Positions 22,960 to 32,798 of a stretch of DNA of 43,327 nt are shown here, one piece after another. This DNA comes from Bordetella parapertussis. Its GTDB lineage: Bacteria > Pseudomonadota > Gammaproteobacteria > Burkholderiales > SG8-41. The stretch is taken from contig CAMDLH010000032.1 in the NCBI GenBank assembly GCA_945901405.1, positions 1 through 43,327 of the forward strand. The letters run 5' to 3'. The translations under genes were made by a program, and so were the position numbers. How positions within the stretch are numbered: the stretch's first letter is position 1; every line of letters starts with the position of its first letter. A model generated the notes under the pieces. The model ran no database searches. It worked only from the letters and a program-made list of their open reading frames with translations, and had not been told where the DNA came from.

Positions 22960-25900
22960 TCAGACTCCGGCGCCCGGCACCCAGCGTTTGAGCACATTGG
23001 CCAGCGTGTCGCTGGTAAACGGCTTGGTGACGTAATCGTCCATTGACGCTTTCAGGCAGGTCTCGCGGTCGCCTTCCATCGCGTTTGCCGTTTGCGCGAC
23101 GATGATGCGGTGTGTCGATCCGCCGCGCTCCATCGCGCGTATTGCGGCCGTCGCCGCGAATCCGTCCATGTTCGGCATGTGGCAGTCCATCAATATCAGA
23201 TCGAATTCCCGCCGCGACGCAAATTCGACCGCTTCGGCGCCGTCCGCGGCCACCGTTACCGTGCAGCCCAGTTTTTGCAGCATGCGGGTCGCCACCGTTT
23301 GATTAACTTTATTGTCCTCGGCCAACAGCACATGCACCACGCTTGTTCTCCTTTCCTGCTTGGCTGATTCGCCGGCGGCAAGCGCGGCCTGTGCGTTATC
23401 TTCGGGCGCCACGGTTGTTCCGGCGGCCACCGCTACCGTAAAACTGAACTTGCTGCCTTTACCGGGCACGCTTTCCACCTGTAACTCGCCGCCCATCAAT
23501 TCCACCAACTTGCGTGAAATCGTCAAACCCAGACCCGTGCCGCCGAAGCGGCGCGTGGTGCTCGCGTCTTCCTGTGAAAACGGATTGAATATCTTGTCGA
23601 TGGCTTCCTTGGCGATGCCGATGCCGGTGTCTTGCACATCGAAGCGCAACAGGAGACCTGCTTCCTCGCGGCTCGCCACGCACACCGCGACATGCACGCC
23701 GCCCTCCAGCGTGAACTTGATCGCGTTGGCGACAATATTGGACAGCGCCTGGCCGATGCGCACCGGATCGCCGATGATAATTTGCGGCACGTCGGGGGCG
23801 ATCTCCCTGGTCAATTTCAGGTTGCGCTCGCGCGCGGACGCCGCGAACAACTGGGCAATCGCCGAAACTCTCGAACGCACGTCGAACGCGGTTTTCTCGA
23901 TCTCGCTCTCCCGCCTCGATCTTGGAGAAGTCCAGAATGTCGTTGATGATCTTGAGCAGCGCCACGCCCGACAGCTTGAGCGTGTCGAGGTAGTCGCGCT
24001 GCTCGCCGTCCAGCGGCGTCGCGTAGAGCAGACTGCTCATACCAAGCACGCCGTTCATCGGTGTGCGGATTTCATGACTCATGTTGGCGAGGAATTGCGA
24101 GCGCGCGCGCATCGCGGTCTCGGCCTGATCCCTGGCGAGGATCAGGTTTTCCTCGGTGCGCTTGAGCGCCGAAATATCGGTGAACGTGGTGATGATGCCG
24201 CTCACCTCGCCCGCCTGATTGGAATAAGCGGACTTGGTGATGATGCAATGTATCCGCCGCCCGCTCGGCGAGACTATCGTGCGCTCGATCTGATGCGTGC
24301 CGGGATTTAGCAGCAGATTGCGCTCGGCTTTCTCCACTTGCGCGGCAAATTCGCTGCGATGCGCTTCCAGCGGGCGATTCAGAATGTCCTCGCGCCGCAC
24401 TTCAAACAGCCTCTCGTATGCGCTGTTGCAACTGGTCAATTGCAGGTTCTTGTCCTTGACCACGGTGGGCGCGGGTGACGCGTCCAGCAATATATTGGTG
24501 AGCCGCGCTTGCTCCTCGGCCGCACGCTCCGCTTTTTTCAGTCCGCTGATATCGCTATAGGTGGTGACGATGCCGCCCACGGCGCCGGCGGCGTCCATAT
24601 AGGTCGATTTGGTGATGACGCAATACACCTCGCACTGGTCCGCCGCGAGCAGCGTGTGCTCGAACTGGCGCGTGCCCGGGCTTGCGAGCAATTCCAGTTC
24701 GATGTTTTCGATGAGCGAGACCGTGCGGCCATCATGCTGCGCGCGCATCTCGCGGTTGATCACGTCCTCGCGGCGCACGCCGAACAGTTTCTCGTATGCG
24801 GCGTTGACATAGGTGATCTTGCGCTGACTATCCTTCACCATCATCGGCGCAGGCGAGGATTCCAGTATGGCGTTGGTGAAGCGCAATTGCTCTTCCACCC
24901 TGGTTTCGGCCTCCTTGAGATCCGTAACGTCGGTGTGAGCGGTGATGAATCCGGTGACATCGCCTTTCTCATCGCAGATCGGCGCCTTGGTAATGACAAA
25001 ATGTCTAAGGCTGCCGTCTTTCGACGTCCTGGTCTGAGTGAAGACGCGCGCGCCGGGATTGGCGATCAACTGATCCTCGATTTCGTGAATTTCGCGTGCA
25101 AGGTCTCCCATGGTCTGAAACGCGGTCGTGCCCAGTAATGCGCCACGCTCGATACCGAATTCGCGTTCATGGGCGGTATTAACACGCACAAGGCGATGCT
25201 CCCGGTCCTTAACCGTTATCGGGCCCGGCAGTGAATCCAGCAGCGTCTCGGTGAAACGCAGCATGTCCTGCAAACGTTTTTCAGAAAGCTTATGCGAAGT
25301 GATGTTGCGCGCGGCGCCGCGGTATCCGCTAAAGCGGTTGTTTTCATCAAGCACCGGATTGCCGCTCACACTGACATAGATGAGGCTGCCCTCCCGCCCC
25401 ATATAACTGAACTCGAAGTCACGCAGCGGTTCGTGCGCATGGAGTATCCGGTCATGCTCGATCCACAGCGGCGACCGCGGGTCGCCGCCAAATGCCTCGC
25501 AGCGTGTCTTGCCGATGAATTGGCGCGTATCCCGCCCGGTGGCATGCGCCACACTGCTGGAAATCTGCGTGAAGCGGTGTTGCGCGTCCTGCTCCCAGTA
25601 CCAGTCCGACGAAACTTCCGTGAGGCTGCGAAAACGCGCCACGCTGATTTTCAATACGCGCTGCGTGGCTTGATGTTCCGCGACCAGACTTTTTATCAGA
25701 TCGGCCAATTCATCGAGAGAATGCCCGGCGTTTCCGGTTGGCGTCCTGCCCAGCGAATACAACAGTTGATTGGCGACTACGATCATGGAGCCGATCACCG
25801 CGCGCTGTTTTTTCGAGTCCTCCAGCAGCCGCTCGTTCGTCAACGACAACTCATCGGAACTCAACATCAAGCTGCGATTGCGCAGCTCCAGATCGCGATC

Positions 25901-26086
25901 GGATTGCTCGTAGCTGCCTGAAACCGCCTCGAACAATGGTTTAAGCCCGCGCAGCGCGGCGGCGTGCTTCGCGTCCACGTCCTTGCCATCAGCCGCGCAC
26001 GCCGCGAATTGCAGAAAAGACTCGAGGTCGTTATCCGCGGAAAGGCCGAGCAAACGGCGTAGTTGACGTGCGAGCAGCGGTTGCAT
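22960..26086 (-). pseudogene. Hybrid sensor histidine kinase with four PAS domains, frameshifted
   Basis: This is a soluble hybrid sensor kinase. Four PAS-type domains follow one another, each with a core like [11 protein letters not shown], from about residue 150 to 620. Next is the HisKA domain with the phosphorylated histidine in [15 protein letters not shown] (about residue 670). The ATPase domain ([18 protein letters not shown]) and a receiver domain (LILMDCHMPNMDG, then the C-terminal KPFTSDTL) come last. Reading breaks at 23905: after DFSKIEAGE the frame must shift, and the other frame continues [13 protein letters not shown]. Comparison with the expected K-L-E-L-E-K spacing suggests two missing bases. 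There is no slippery sequence, so a recent mutation or an assembly error is likelier than programmed shifting. The ATG at 26086 is preferred over the TTG one codon earlier. It has no transmembrane helix, so the signal is probably cytosolic. Confidence 0.85.
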
Positions 26087-26227
26087 CAACGTTCAAGCGG
26101 CAATTCAGGGAACGAGCGCACGAAAGAGGAGCGGCAAGCATACAGCGGATATGCGGTTAGAGTGGGCGTGCCAGCCGCGCGAGTATTCACTGTGCGAACA
26201 ATTCCTATCGCCTGCCATTAAATTTAT

Positions 26228-26249
26228 GTAAGTTATTGTTTTTATTATG
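26228..26249 (+). repeat. Recurrent AT-rich 22-mer, copy 5
   Basis: This reads GTAAGTTATTGTTTTTATTA and then TG. It is located between the thrC stop and the kinase start, about 34 bp downstream of thrC. Confidence 0.6.
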
Positions 26250-26282
26250 TGGCAGATTTGTTTCTCTGCCACGCACGACGCT

Positions 26283-27692
26283 TCAGGTGCAATGACGTTC
26301 GATAAAACGTTTCACCGCATGCGCCTCGGCATTCATGGTCTCAAAGCGCTGCGGCAGATTTTCAAGACCGCGCACCGCCGCCGGACACTCAGGCTCGACA
26401 CCAAGCGCTTCGCGCACGGTATCGGCGAATTTCACCGGCTGCGCGGTTTCAAGACAAATCAGCGGAATATCTTTCTCGCGATGTTCCAGCGCCACCTTGA
26501 TGCCATCGGCCGTGTGCGTATCGATCATCACGCCGTAGCGCTGATGAACAAGGCGCATGGTGGCGATGCGATCGGCGTGCGCGCTGGAACCGGACACGAA
26601 TCCGGACGCGCGCAGCTTTGCCATCAAAGGTGATTCCGTAAGACTGAAGCCGCCTTCGCGCTCAACCGCCTGCCACAACGCACGCAACTCGGCGCTGTCG
26701 CGGCCCACCAGGTCGAAAACAAAACGCTCGAAATTTGACGCTTTTGAAATATCCATCGACGGACTGGAAGTCTGCATCACCTCGGCGGAAGCGCGCGGAC
26801 GATAACGCCCGCCGCGGAAAAATTCATCCAGCACGTTGTTCTCATTGCTGGCGAGAATGAGATGGCGCACCGGCAAGCCCATCCTGCGCGCGATGTGCCC
26901 GGCGAGTATGTTGCCGAAATTACCCGAAGGCACCGCGAACGACACCTGCTCGCTGTCGGACTTGGTCGCGGCAAAATAGCCCTTGAAGTAATACACGATC
27001 TGCGCCGCGACACGCGCCCAGTTGATCGAATTCACCGTGCCAATGTGATAACGCGGCTTGAACGCCTCGTCATTCGACACTTGCTTGACGATATCCTGGC
27101 AATCGTCGAACACGCCGCGAATCGCGATGTTGAAAATGTTCGGATCAGCCAGCGAAAACATCTGCGCCGTCTGAAAGCGGCTCATCTTGCCCAAGGGGGA
27201 TAACATGAAAACACGCACGCCACGCTTGCCACGCATCGCGTACTCGGCGGCCGAACCGGTGTCACCCGAAGTCGCACCGAGAATATTCAACTCACCCTTG
27301 CTCTCGGCCAGCACATATTCGAACAGGTTGCCCAGCAATTGCAACGCCACATCCTTGAACGCCAGCGTCGGCCCGTTGGATAGTTGCAGCAGGTGTAAAC
27401 CCGGTTCCAGCGTTTTAAGCGGCGTGATTTCGGCGCTGCCGAACACCTGCGCGGTGTAGGTGGCGTCGATAATGCGCTTTAAGTCAGCAGGCGGAATGTC
27501 ATCGATATAAGGCGAGAGAATCTCGAACGCGAGGCTGGGGTAATCAAGTTTGCGCAGCCGCGCGAGGTCCGCGCCCGTGAATTGCGGATACGATTCCGGC
27601 ATTGCCAGCCCGCCATCGGTGGCCAAGCCTTCAAGCAGAATTTCGCGGAAGGTGTGCGGCGTCATATTGCCGCGCGTCGAAACATAGCGCAT
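26283..27692 (-). CDS. thrC: Threonine synthase (469 aa)
   Basis: PLP enzyme that converts O-phosphohomoserine to threonine in the cytosol. The N-terminus MRYVSTRG is diagnostic. The PLP lysine lies in GPTLAFKDVALQLLG (about residue 113), and SGDTGSAAEYAMRGKRGV and VPSGNFGNILAGH bind the phosphate and cofactor. Length fits the long bacterial class with an extended N-terminal domain. It follows hom on the same strand with an 82-bp gap that holds a strong palindrome, and alaC lies upstream of hom, so alaC-hom-thrC form one set. A ribosome site (GAGG) sits five bases before the ATG at 27692. Confidence 0.97.
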   Translation of the reverse strand: MRYVSTRGNMTPHTFREILLEGLATDGGLAMPESYPQFTGADLARLRKLDYPSLAFEILSPYIDDIPPADLKRIIDATYTAQVFGSAEITPLKTLEPGLHLLQLSNGPTLAFKDVALQLLGNLFEYVLAESKGELNILGATSGDTGSAAEYAMRGKRGVRVFMLSPLGKMSRFQTAQMFSLADPNIFNIAIRGVFDDCQDIVKQVSNDEAFKPRYHIGTVNSINWARVAAQIVYYFKGYFAATKSDSEQVSFAVPSGNFGNILAGHIARRMGLPVRHLILASNENNVLDEFFRGGRYRPRASAEVMQTSSPSMDISKASNFERFVFDLVGRDSAELRALWQAVEREGGFSLTESPLMAKLRASGFVSGSSAHADRIATMRLVHQRYGVMIDTHTADGIKVALEHREKDIPLICLETAQPVKFADTVREALGVEPECPAAVRGLENLPQRFETMNAEAHAVKRFIERHCT

Positions 27693-27707
27693 CAGCGCCT
27701 CGAATCT

Positions 27708-27730
27708 CCCCTCTCCCGTTGGGAGAGGGG
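27708..27730. repeat. Palindromic repeat between hom and thrC
   Basis: This is a 10-bp perfect stem (CCCCTCTCCC, loop GTT, GGGAGAGGGG) 15 bp upstream of the thrC start. The sequence after it (CCGGGGGTGAGGG) matches a very common dispersed bacterial repeat. In the mRNA it lies just before the thrC ribosome site and may reduce thrC expression or stabilise the 3' end of the hom message. Confidence 0.8.
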
Positions 27731-27774
27731 CCGGGGGTGAGGGAAACTACAATCCACGCATTTCACACACACCA

Positions 27775-29088
27775 TCACTGATCCAACGTCTCAAGCCGTA
27801 TCCGCGTCACCGCGCCCGCCACCACCGGCAGCGCCTCGATTTTCGTGATGGCGGCATTCACATGCTTTTCAACCGTCTGGTGCGTGAGCATGATGATGTT
27901 GACTTGATCTTCGCCCGCGTGCGGCTCTTTTTGCACCATGGCATCAATCGAGATGCCGAGGTCGGCGAGGATGCGCGTGATGTCGGCGAGCACGCCGGGT
28001 TTGTCCTGCACGCGCATGCGCAGGTAGTACGAAGTCTCGACTTCGCCCATGGGCAAAATCGGCACGTTCGACAATTGATCGGGCTGGAACGCGAGATGCG
28101 GCACGCGGTGCTCGGGGTCTGCGGTCATGGTGCGCGCGACGTCAATCAGATCAGCCACCACGGCCGACGCCGTCGGCTCCGCACCCGCGCCCGCGCCGTA
28201 GTACATGGTCTGCCCCACGGCGTCGCCTTTCACCAAAATTGCATTCATCACGCCTTCGACATTCGCGATCAGCCTGCGCGTGGGGATCAGCGTCGGATGC
28301 ACCCTTAACTCGATGCCGTTCGGCTTGCGGCGTGTGATGCCCAGCAGCTTGATGCGGTAGCCGAGTTCCTCGGCGTAACGGATATCTTCACGCGTGAGTT
28401 TTGAAATCCCCTCCGTATACGCCGACGCAAACTGCATTGGTATGCCGAAACCAATCGCCGCCATGATGGTGAGCTTGTGCGCGGCATCGACACCTTCGAT
28501 GTCGAAGGTCGGATCGGCCTCGGCGTAACCCAGTTGTTGCGCCTGCTTCAACACGTCGTTAAAGCTCGCGCCCTTGTCGCGCATCTCGGACAAAATAAAA
28601 TTCGACGTGCCGTTGATGATGCCCGCGATCCACTCGATGCGATTTGCCGCGAGGCCTTCGCGCAATGATTTGATGATGGGCACGCCGCCCGCCACCGCCG
28701 CCTCGAACGCGACCATCACGCCTTTCTTTTGCGCGGCGGCGAAAATCTCGTTGCCATGCTGCGCGAGCAAGGCCTTGTTCGCGGTGACTACGTGTTTGCC
28801 ATTTGAAATCGCCTTTAAAATCAATTGCTTGGAAACACCCGTGCCGCCGATCAACTCGACCACGATGTCGATGTCGGGGTTATCCACCACCGCGAACGCG
28901 TCGTCGATGACTTTCGCGCGGCCCTGCACAATGCTGTTGGCGCGCGCGAGGTCTTTGTCGGCAACCACGCTGATCGCAATCGCCACGCCCGAGCGGCGCG
29001 AGATTTCCGCGCGGTTGCGTTCGAGCACGGCAAACGTGCCGCCGCCGACCGTGCCGATGCCAAGTAAACCTACGTTAATGGGCTTCAC
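27775..29088 (-). CDS. hom: Homoserine dehydrogenase (437 aa)
   Basis: Reduces aspartate semialdehyde to homoserine with NAD(P)H, at the branch to threonine and methionine. Domains are an N-terminal Rossmann fold ([14 protein letters not shown], residues 6-19), the catalytic domain with NKALLAQHG, the [10 protein letters not shown] motif and [11 protein letters not shown], and a C-terminal ACT domain ([24 protein letters not shown], about 350-373) that usually mediates threonine feedback. The start is a GTG at 29088 that overlaps the TGA of the upstream alaC gene (GTGA), so both are translationally coupled. The order alaC-hom-thrC is common in betaproteobacteria. Confidence 0.97.
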   Translation of the reverse strand: MKPINVGLLGIGTVGGGTFAVLERNRAEISRRSGVAIAISVVADKDLARANSIVQGRAKVIDDAFAVVDNPDIDIVVELIGGTGVSKQLILKAISNGKHVVTANKALLAQHGNEIFAAAQKKGVMVAFEAAVAGGVPIIKSLREGLAANRIEWIAGIINGTSNFILSEMRDKGASFNDVLKQAQQLGYAEADPTFDIEGVDAAHKLTIMAAIGFGIPMQFASAYTEGISKLTREDIRYAEELGYRIKLLGITRRKPNGIELRVHPTLIPTRRLIANVEGVMNAILVKGDAVGQTMYYGAGAGAEPTASAVVADLIDVARTMTADPEHRVPHLAFQPDQLSNVPILPMGEVETSYYLRMRVQDKPGVLADITRILADLGISIDAMVQKEPHAGEDQVNIIMLTHQTVEKHVNAAITKIEALPVVAGAVTRIRLETLDQ

Positions 29089-30269
29089 AGCAAACCATCC
29101 TTGCGAAACATTTCCTTAATTCCCCTTACTGCCTGTCTGGTCCGCGCCTCATTCTCGATCATGGCAAAACGCACGTGCCCGTCGCCATAGTGTCCGAAGC
29201 CCGTGCCCGGCGCGACGGCGATCTTCGCGTCAGTCAACAATTTCTTTGAAAATTCCAGCGAGCCTATTTTCTTGTAGGCATCCGGTATCGGCGCCCACAC
29301 GTACATGGTGGCCTTCGGAATATCCACCATCCAGCCCGCCTGATGCAGCCCGGCGCACAGCACGTCGCGCCGGTTCTGATAGGTTTGCCGCACTTCCTCG
29401 ACACACTCCTGCGGGCCTTCGAGCGCGATGATCGACGCCACTTGTATCGGCGTAAACATGCCGTAGTCGTGATAACTCTTCATGCGGCCCAGCGCCGTCA
29501 CCAGCTCTCGGTTGCCGACCATGTACCCCACGCGCCAGCCGGCCATGTTGTAACTCTTGGACATGGTGAAAAATTCCACCGCGACTTCCTTCGCGCCCGG
29601 CACTTCAAGTATCGATGGCGCACGATAACCATCGAACACGATGTCGGCGTAGGCAAGATCATGCACCACGTAAATATTGTGCTCACGCGCAATCGCAATC
29701 AGCCTCTCGAAGAACGCCAGATCGACGCATTGCGTGGTAGGATTGCTGGGAAAATTCACGATCAACATCTTCGGCTTCGGATACGTGTCGCGTATCGCGC
29801 CTTCGAGCGCCTCGAAGAAATCGATGTCGGCCTGCATCGGCACGTGATGTATATCCGCGCCCGCGATCACCGGCCCGTAGATGTGTATCGGGTAGCTTGG
29901 GTTCGGCACCAGCACGATGTCGCCGCGCTCGAGCGTTGCCAGCGCAAGGTGCGCAATGCCTTCCTTGGAGCCTATCGTAACAATCGCCTCGCTATCGGGA
30001 TCGAGTTCAACCGCGTAACGCCGCTTGTACCAATTGCAGATCGCCAGCCGCAGGCGGTGGATGCCCTTGGACACCGAGTACCCATGCGTGTCGGGCCGCT
30101 GCACCGACTCGACGAGCTTATCGACGATGTGTTGCGGCGTGGGGCCATCCGGGTTGCCCATGCTGAAATCGATGACATCCTCGCCGCGGCGCCGTGCAGC
30201 CAGCTTGAGTTCGCCGGTGACGTTGAACACATACGGCGGCAGGCGCTTGATTCTGGGGAAATCTTCCAT
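29085..30269 (-). CDS. alaC: Alanine transaminase, class I aminotransferase (394 aa)
   Basis: PLP-dependent aminotransferase of the AlaC/YfdZ type, transferring amino groups between alanine or glutamate and 2-oxo acids. Seen: N-terminus [29 protein letters not shown], the tyrosine/aspartate pair in [15 protein letters not shown], the PLP lysine in [16 protein letters not shown], and the arginine in [10 protein letters not shown] that binds the substrate carboxylate. Length is standard. Its stop overlaps the GTG start of hom, and location before hom-thrC is a usual arrangement. Annotation as alanine transaminase rests on family similarity; the exact in vivo substrate may be broader. Confidence 0.93.
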   Translation of the reverse strand: MEDFPRIKRLPPYVFNVTGELKLAARRRGEDVIDFSMGNPDGPTPQHIVDKLVESVQRPDTHGYSVSKGIHRLRLAICNWYKRRYAVELDPDSEAIVTIGSKEGIAHLALATLERGDIVLVPNPSYPIHIYGPVIAGADIHHVPMQADIDFFEALEGAIRDTYPKPKMLIVNFPSNPTTQCVDLAFFERLIAIAREHNIYVVHDLAYADIVFDGYRAPSILEVPGAKEVAVEFFTMSKSYNMAGWRVGYMVGNRELVTALGRMKSYHDYGMFTPIQVASIIALEGPQECVEEVRQTYQNRRDVLCAGLHQAGWMVDIPKATMYVWAPIPDAYKKIGSLEFSKKLLTDAKIAVAPGTGFGHYGDGHVRFAMIENEARTRQAVRGIKEMFRKDGLL

Positions 30270-30374
30270 GGGGTAGTCGCGTTAAATGTGCGGCAAGATG
30301 CGGCAGGTCATTGAATAAGCTTATAATTTTATAGAACCTCGCGTGTGCGGGCAAATTTATGATTGGTACTTCGC

Positions 30375-30746
30375 GTGAAACTTCATCTTGCGGGCGCGGC
30401 GGGCAACAACCTGTTCACCGGACACGGCGCGGGCTATGTCGCCGTCAATAATCAGCGTTACGAACGCGCGGTGGTGGTGACAGCCGAGGCGCTGCACCAG
30501 CCGTGGGCCATTGACGGGTTCGAGGATTTGAGCGCGGAGCACTTCAAATTTTTACTCACGCTGGAGCCGGAAATCGTCATTCTCGGCACCGGCGCGCGCC
30601 AGCGCTTTCCGCATCCCGCGCTGACCAAAGACCTCACCGCCGCGCGCATCGGCGTCGAGGTGATGGACACCGCCGCCGCCTGCCGCACCTACAACATCCT
30701 GATGACCGAAGGGCGCAAGGTTGTCGCCGCCGTGCTCGTGGCTTAA
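30375..30746 (+). CDS. Mth938-like domain protein (123 aa)
   Basis: This is a small protein of the Mth938/NDUFAF3-like family (DUF498). Characteristic text is NLFTGHGAGYVAVNNQRYERAVVV at the start and FLLTLEPEIVILGTGARQRFP in the middle, with AACRTYNILMTEGRKVVAAVL at the end. I prefer the GTG at 30375, giving MKLHLAGAAGNNLF, the usual family N-terminus; the TTG at 30363 adds four residues without support. The eukaryotic relative helps assemble respiratory complex I; the bacterial role is not established. It is divergent from alaC and almost abuts the convergent deacetylase-like gene. Confidence 0.85.
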   Translation: MKLHLAGAAGNNLFTGHGAGYVAVNNQRYERAVVVTAEALHQPWAIDGFEDLSAEHFKFLLTLEPEIVILGTGARQRFPHPALTKDLTAARIGVEVMDTAAACRTYNILMTEGRKVVAAVLVA

Positions 30747-30747
30747 A

Positions 30748-31677
30748 TCACGTGTCCAGCCCGCCCAAAACCCTCACATGCGCGACCACGCTGCGCCCCA
30801 AGGCGCTTAACGCGTAACCGCCTTCGAGCATGGAGACGATGCGGCCCTGCGCGTGCTGTTCGGCCACGGCCTTGAGTTTTGTCGTGATCCAGGTGTAATC
30901 GGCCTCGACGAAGTTCAGCATCGCCAATTCGTCCTCGCGATGCGCGTCGAATCCGGCCGAGATGAACAGCATCTGCGGCTTGAACGCCGAGAGCGCGGGC
31001 AGCCAGTGCTGCTCGACCGCCGCGCGAAATTCACGCCCGCCGCTGTGGGCGGCGAGCGGAATATTCACCATGCGCTGCGAGCGCGGCTGGGTGCCGCTGT
31101 ATGGGTAGAACGGATGCTGAAAGGTTGACACCATCAGCACGCGCGGATCATCCTCGAAAATCTCTTCGGTGCCGTTGCCGTGATGCACGTCAAAATCGAT
31201 GATAGCCACGCGTTCAAGTCCGTGATGATCCATTGCGTGCGCGGCGGCCACCGCCACGTTGTTATAGATGCAAAATCCCATCGCGCGGTCACGCACCGCG
31301 TGATGCCCCGGCGGGCGCACGCTGCAAAACGCGGATTGCGCCTTGCCCCCGATCACCATGTCGGTCGCCAGTACCGCGGCGCCCGCCGCGTGCAGCGCGG
31401 CATCCAGCGTGTGCGGATTCATCGCGGTGTCCGGATCCAGGTGCACAATGCCGCTCGCCGGCGCGGCTTCCTCCACCGCATCGAGGTAACCCGCCGCATG
31501 CACGCGTTCGAGCTGCTCGCGCGTGGTCTTGGGCGCTTCGGCCTGTTGCAAGTGATTGATGACGCCCGATGCGATCAATTGATCCTCGATTGCCGACAGC
31601 CGCGCGGGCTGTTCGGGATGATGCGCACCCATGTCGTGCAGCGCACACGCGCGATGCGTGATAAATACGGTGCTCAA
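30748..31677 (-). CDS. Histone deacetylase / acetylpolyamine amidohydrolase family protein (309 aa)
   Basis: This is a zinc amidohydrolase of the arginase-deacetylase fold. Active-site landmarks are all there: the histidine pair in RPPGHHAVRD, the zinc ligands in IIDFDVHHGNGT, and the third zinc ligand aspartate in FISAGFDAHRED, plus EGGYALSALG near the end with the glycine-rich loop. Bacterial members remove acetyl or acyl groups from polyamines or other small amides, and some act on protein lysines. The start is taken as a TTG at 31677 with AGGAG six bases upstream (MSTVFITHRAC); the frame is open 11 codons further to another TTG. It is divergent from the MoxR operon. Confidence 0.9.
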   Translation of the reverse strand: MSTVFITHRACALHDMGAHHPEQPARLSAIEDQLIASGVINHLQQAEAPKTTREQLERVHAAGYLDAVEEAAPASGIVHLDPDTAMNPHTLDAALHAAGAAVLATDMVIGGKAQSAFCSVRPPGHHAVRDRAMGFCIYNNVAVAAAHAMDHHGLERVAIIDFDVHHGNGTEEIFEDDPRVLMVSTFQHPFYPYSGTQPRSQRMVNIPLAAHSGGREFRAAVEQHWLPALSAFKPQMLFISAGFDAHREDELAMLNFVEADYTWITTKLKAVAEQHAQGRIVSMLEGGYALSALGRSVVAHVRVLGGLDT

Positions 31678-31768
31678 TTTCGGCTCCTGCGGAATCTGGT
31701 TGCGAAACAACTTCGTATAATACCGCCGAGTTGCACATTACTCCGCTGATCGTACGTTTTGGTCATAT

Positions 31769-31790
31769 CATAAGTTATTGTTTTATAACG
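31769..31790 (+). repeat. Recurrent AT-rich 22-mer, copy 6
   Basis: This reads ATAAGTTATTGTTTTATAAC after a C, 10 bp before the moxR start, in the divergent gap 31678-31800. The same gap also has a TATAAT box at 31716-31721, but no matching -35 was seen. Confidence 0.55.
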
Positions 31791-31800
31791 ACTTTTTAAA

Positions 31801-32715
31801 ATGCATAAACAAATAGAACAAGTAGTCAAACAAGTCGGCGGCATCATTCTGAGCAAGGAGCAGCAGATACAACTGGCCATCGCGTGCCTGCTCGCGCGCG
31901 GACACTTGCTGATCGAAGACATACCTGGAGTGGGCAAGACCACGCTCGCGCATGCGCTGGCATCATCACTGGGACTGAATTTTCAGCGCGTGCAATTCAC
32001 CAGCGACTTGTTGCCCGCGGACGTGCTTGGCGTTTCGATTTACAGCCAGGACAGGGGCAAATTCGAGTTTCATCCGGGGCCAATTTTCTCGCAAGTGGTG
32101 CTCGCCGACGAAGTGAATCGCGCAACACCCAAGGCGCAGAGCGCATTACTCGAAGCGATGGAGGAACATCAAGTCACCATCGAGGGTGAAACACGCCATC
32201 TGCCCGAACCCTTCTTCGTGATCGCGACGCAAAATCCCTCCCACCAAATAGGCACCTTCCCACTGCCCGAATCGCAACTCGACCGCTTCCTGATGCGCAT
32301 CGAACTCGGCTACCCGGACGCGGACGCCGAGCGCGCGCTGCTCAAAGGCGAGAGCCGGCGCGACCTTCTCGATAAACTGCAACCCTGCATGCAGCCCAAG
32401 GAACTACAGACGTTGCAAGCCGAAGCGCAGAAAATTCACACCTCCAATGCGCTGCTCGACTACGTGCAGGCGCTGGTCGCGCACACCCGCAAAAGCCCCG
32501 AGTACGTGGCCGGCATGTCGCCGCGCGCGGCATTGGCATTGGTGCACGCCGCGCGCGCGTGGTCGCTGATGGATGGCCGCGCGCACGTCGTGCCCGAAGA
32601 CGTGCAAGCCGTGCTGCCCGGCGTGGTCGGCCACCGGCTGGGATCCACCGGCGATGCGGCGCGTTCGAGCAACGACATCGCCAGGCGTTTGATCGAGCAA
32701 GTGGCGATACCTTGA
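31801..32715 (+). CDS. MoxR-family AAA+ ATPase (304 aa)
   Basis: This is a chaperone-like AAA+ ATPase of the MoxR type. Walker A is GVGKTT (residues 43-48), Walker B is LADE (101-104), and sensor 1 is in FVIATQNPS (the usual MoxR wording). The arginine finger region is LPESQLDRFLMRI, and the C-terminal lid shows the MSPRAALAL motif. Such ATPases are encoded before DUF58 and transglutaminase genes, as here, and help insert metal cofactors or fold partners. The cluster with the two downstream genes (83-bp and overlapping junctions) is the standard MoxR-DUF58-TgpA arrangement. It starts at the ATG at 31801. Confidence 0.95.
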   Translation: MHKQIEQVVKQVGGIILSKEQQIQLAIACLLARGHLLIEDIPGVGKTTLAHALASSLGLNFQRVQFTSDLLPADVLGVSIYSQDRGKFEFHPGPIFSQVVLADEVNRATPKAQSALLEAMEEHQVTIEGETRHLPEPFFVIATQNPSHQIGTFPLPESQLDRFLMRIELGYPDADAERALLKGESRRDLLDKLQPCMQPKELQTLQAEAQKIHTSNALLDYVQALVAHTRKSPEYVAGMSPRAALALVHAARAWSLMDGRAHVVPEDVQAVLPGVVGHRLGSTGDAARSSNDIARRLIEQVAIP

Positions 32716-32718
32716 GCA

Positions 32719-32780
32719 ATTTGGAGTGCGGGAGCTTGCTCCCGCTTTAGAAAGCGGCGGCAAGCCGCCGCACTCCAAAT
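32719..32780. repeat. Compound palindrome between moxR and the DUF58 gene
   Basis: Outer arms ATTTGGAGTGCGG (32719-32731) and its exact complement (32768-32780) enclose two further hairpins: GCGGGAGC-TT-GCTCCCGC (32729-32746) and GCGGCGGC-AA-GCCGCCGC (32755-32772). The three overlap, so alternative folds exist. It resembles a dispersed mobile-palindrome family and may modulate expression inside the operon. Confidence 0.85.
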
Positions 32781-32798
32781 GATCAGCATCTGAATTTA

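Noticed and set aside
23900..23912. Programmed ribosomal frameshift in the histidine kinase
   Set aside because: No slippery heptamer or downstream structure is evident, and this protein family is not known for programmed shifting.
31706..31724. Sequence resembling a loxP arm (ACTTCGTATA)
   Set aside because: Only one short arm matches and no inverted partner exists; the TATAAT is more simply a -10-like box.
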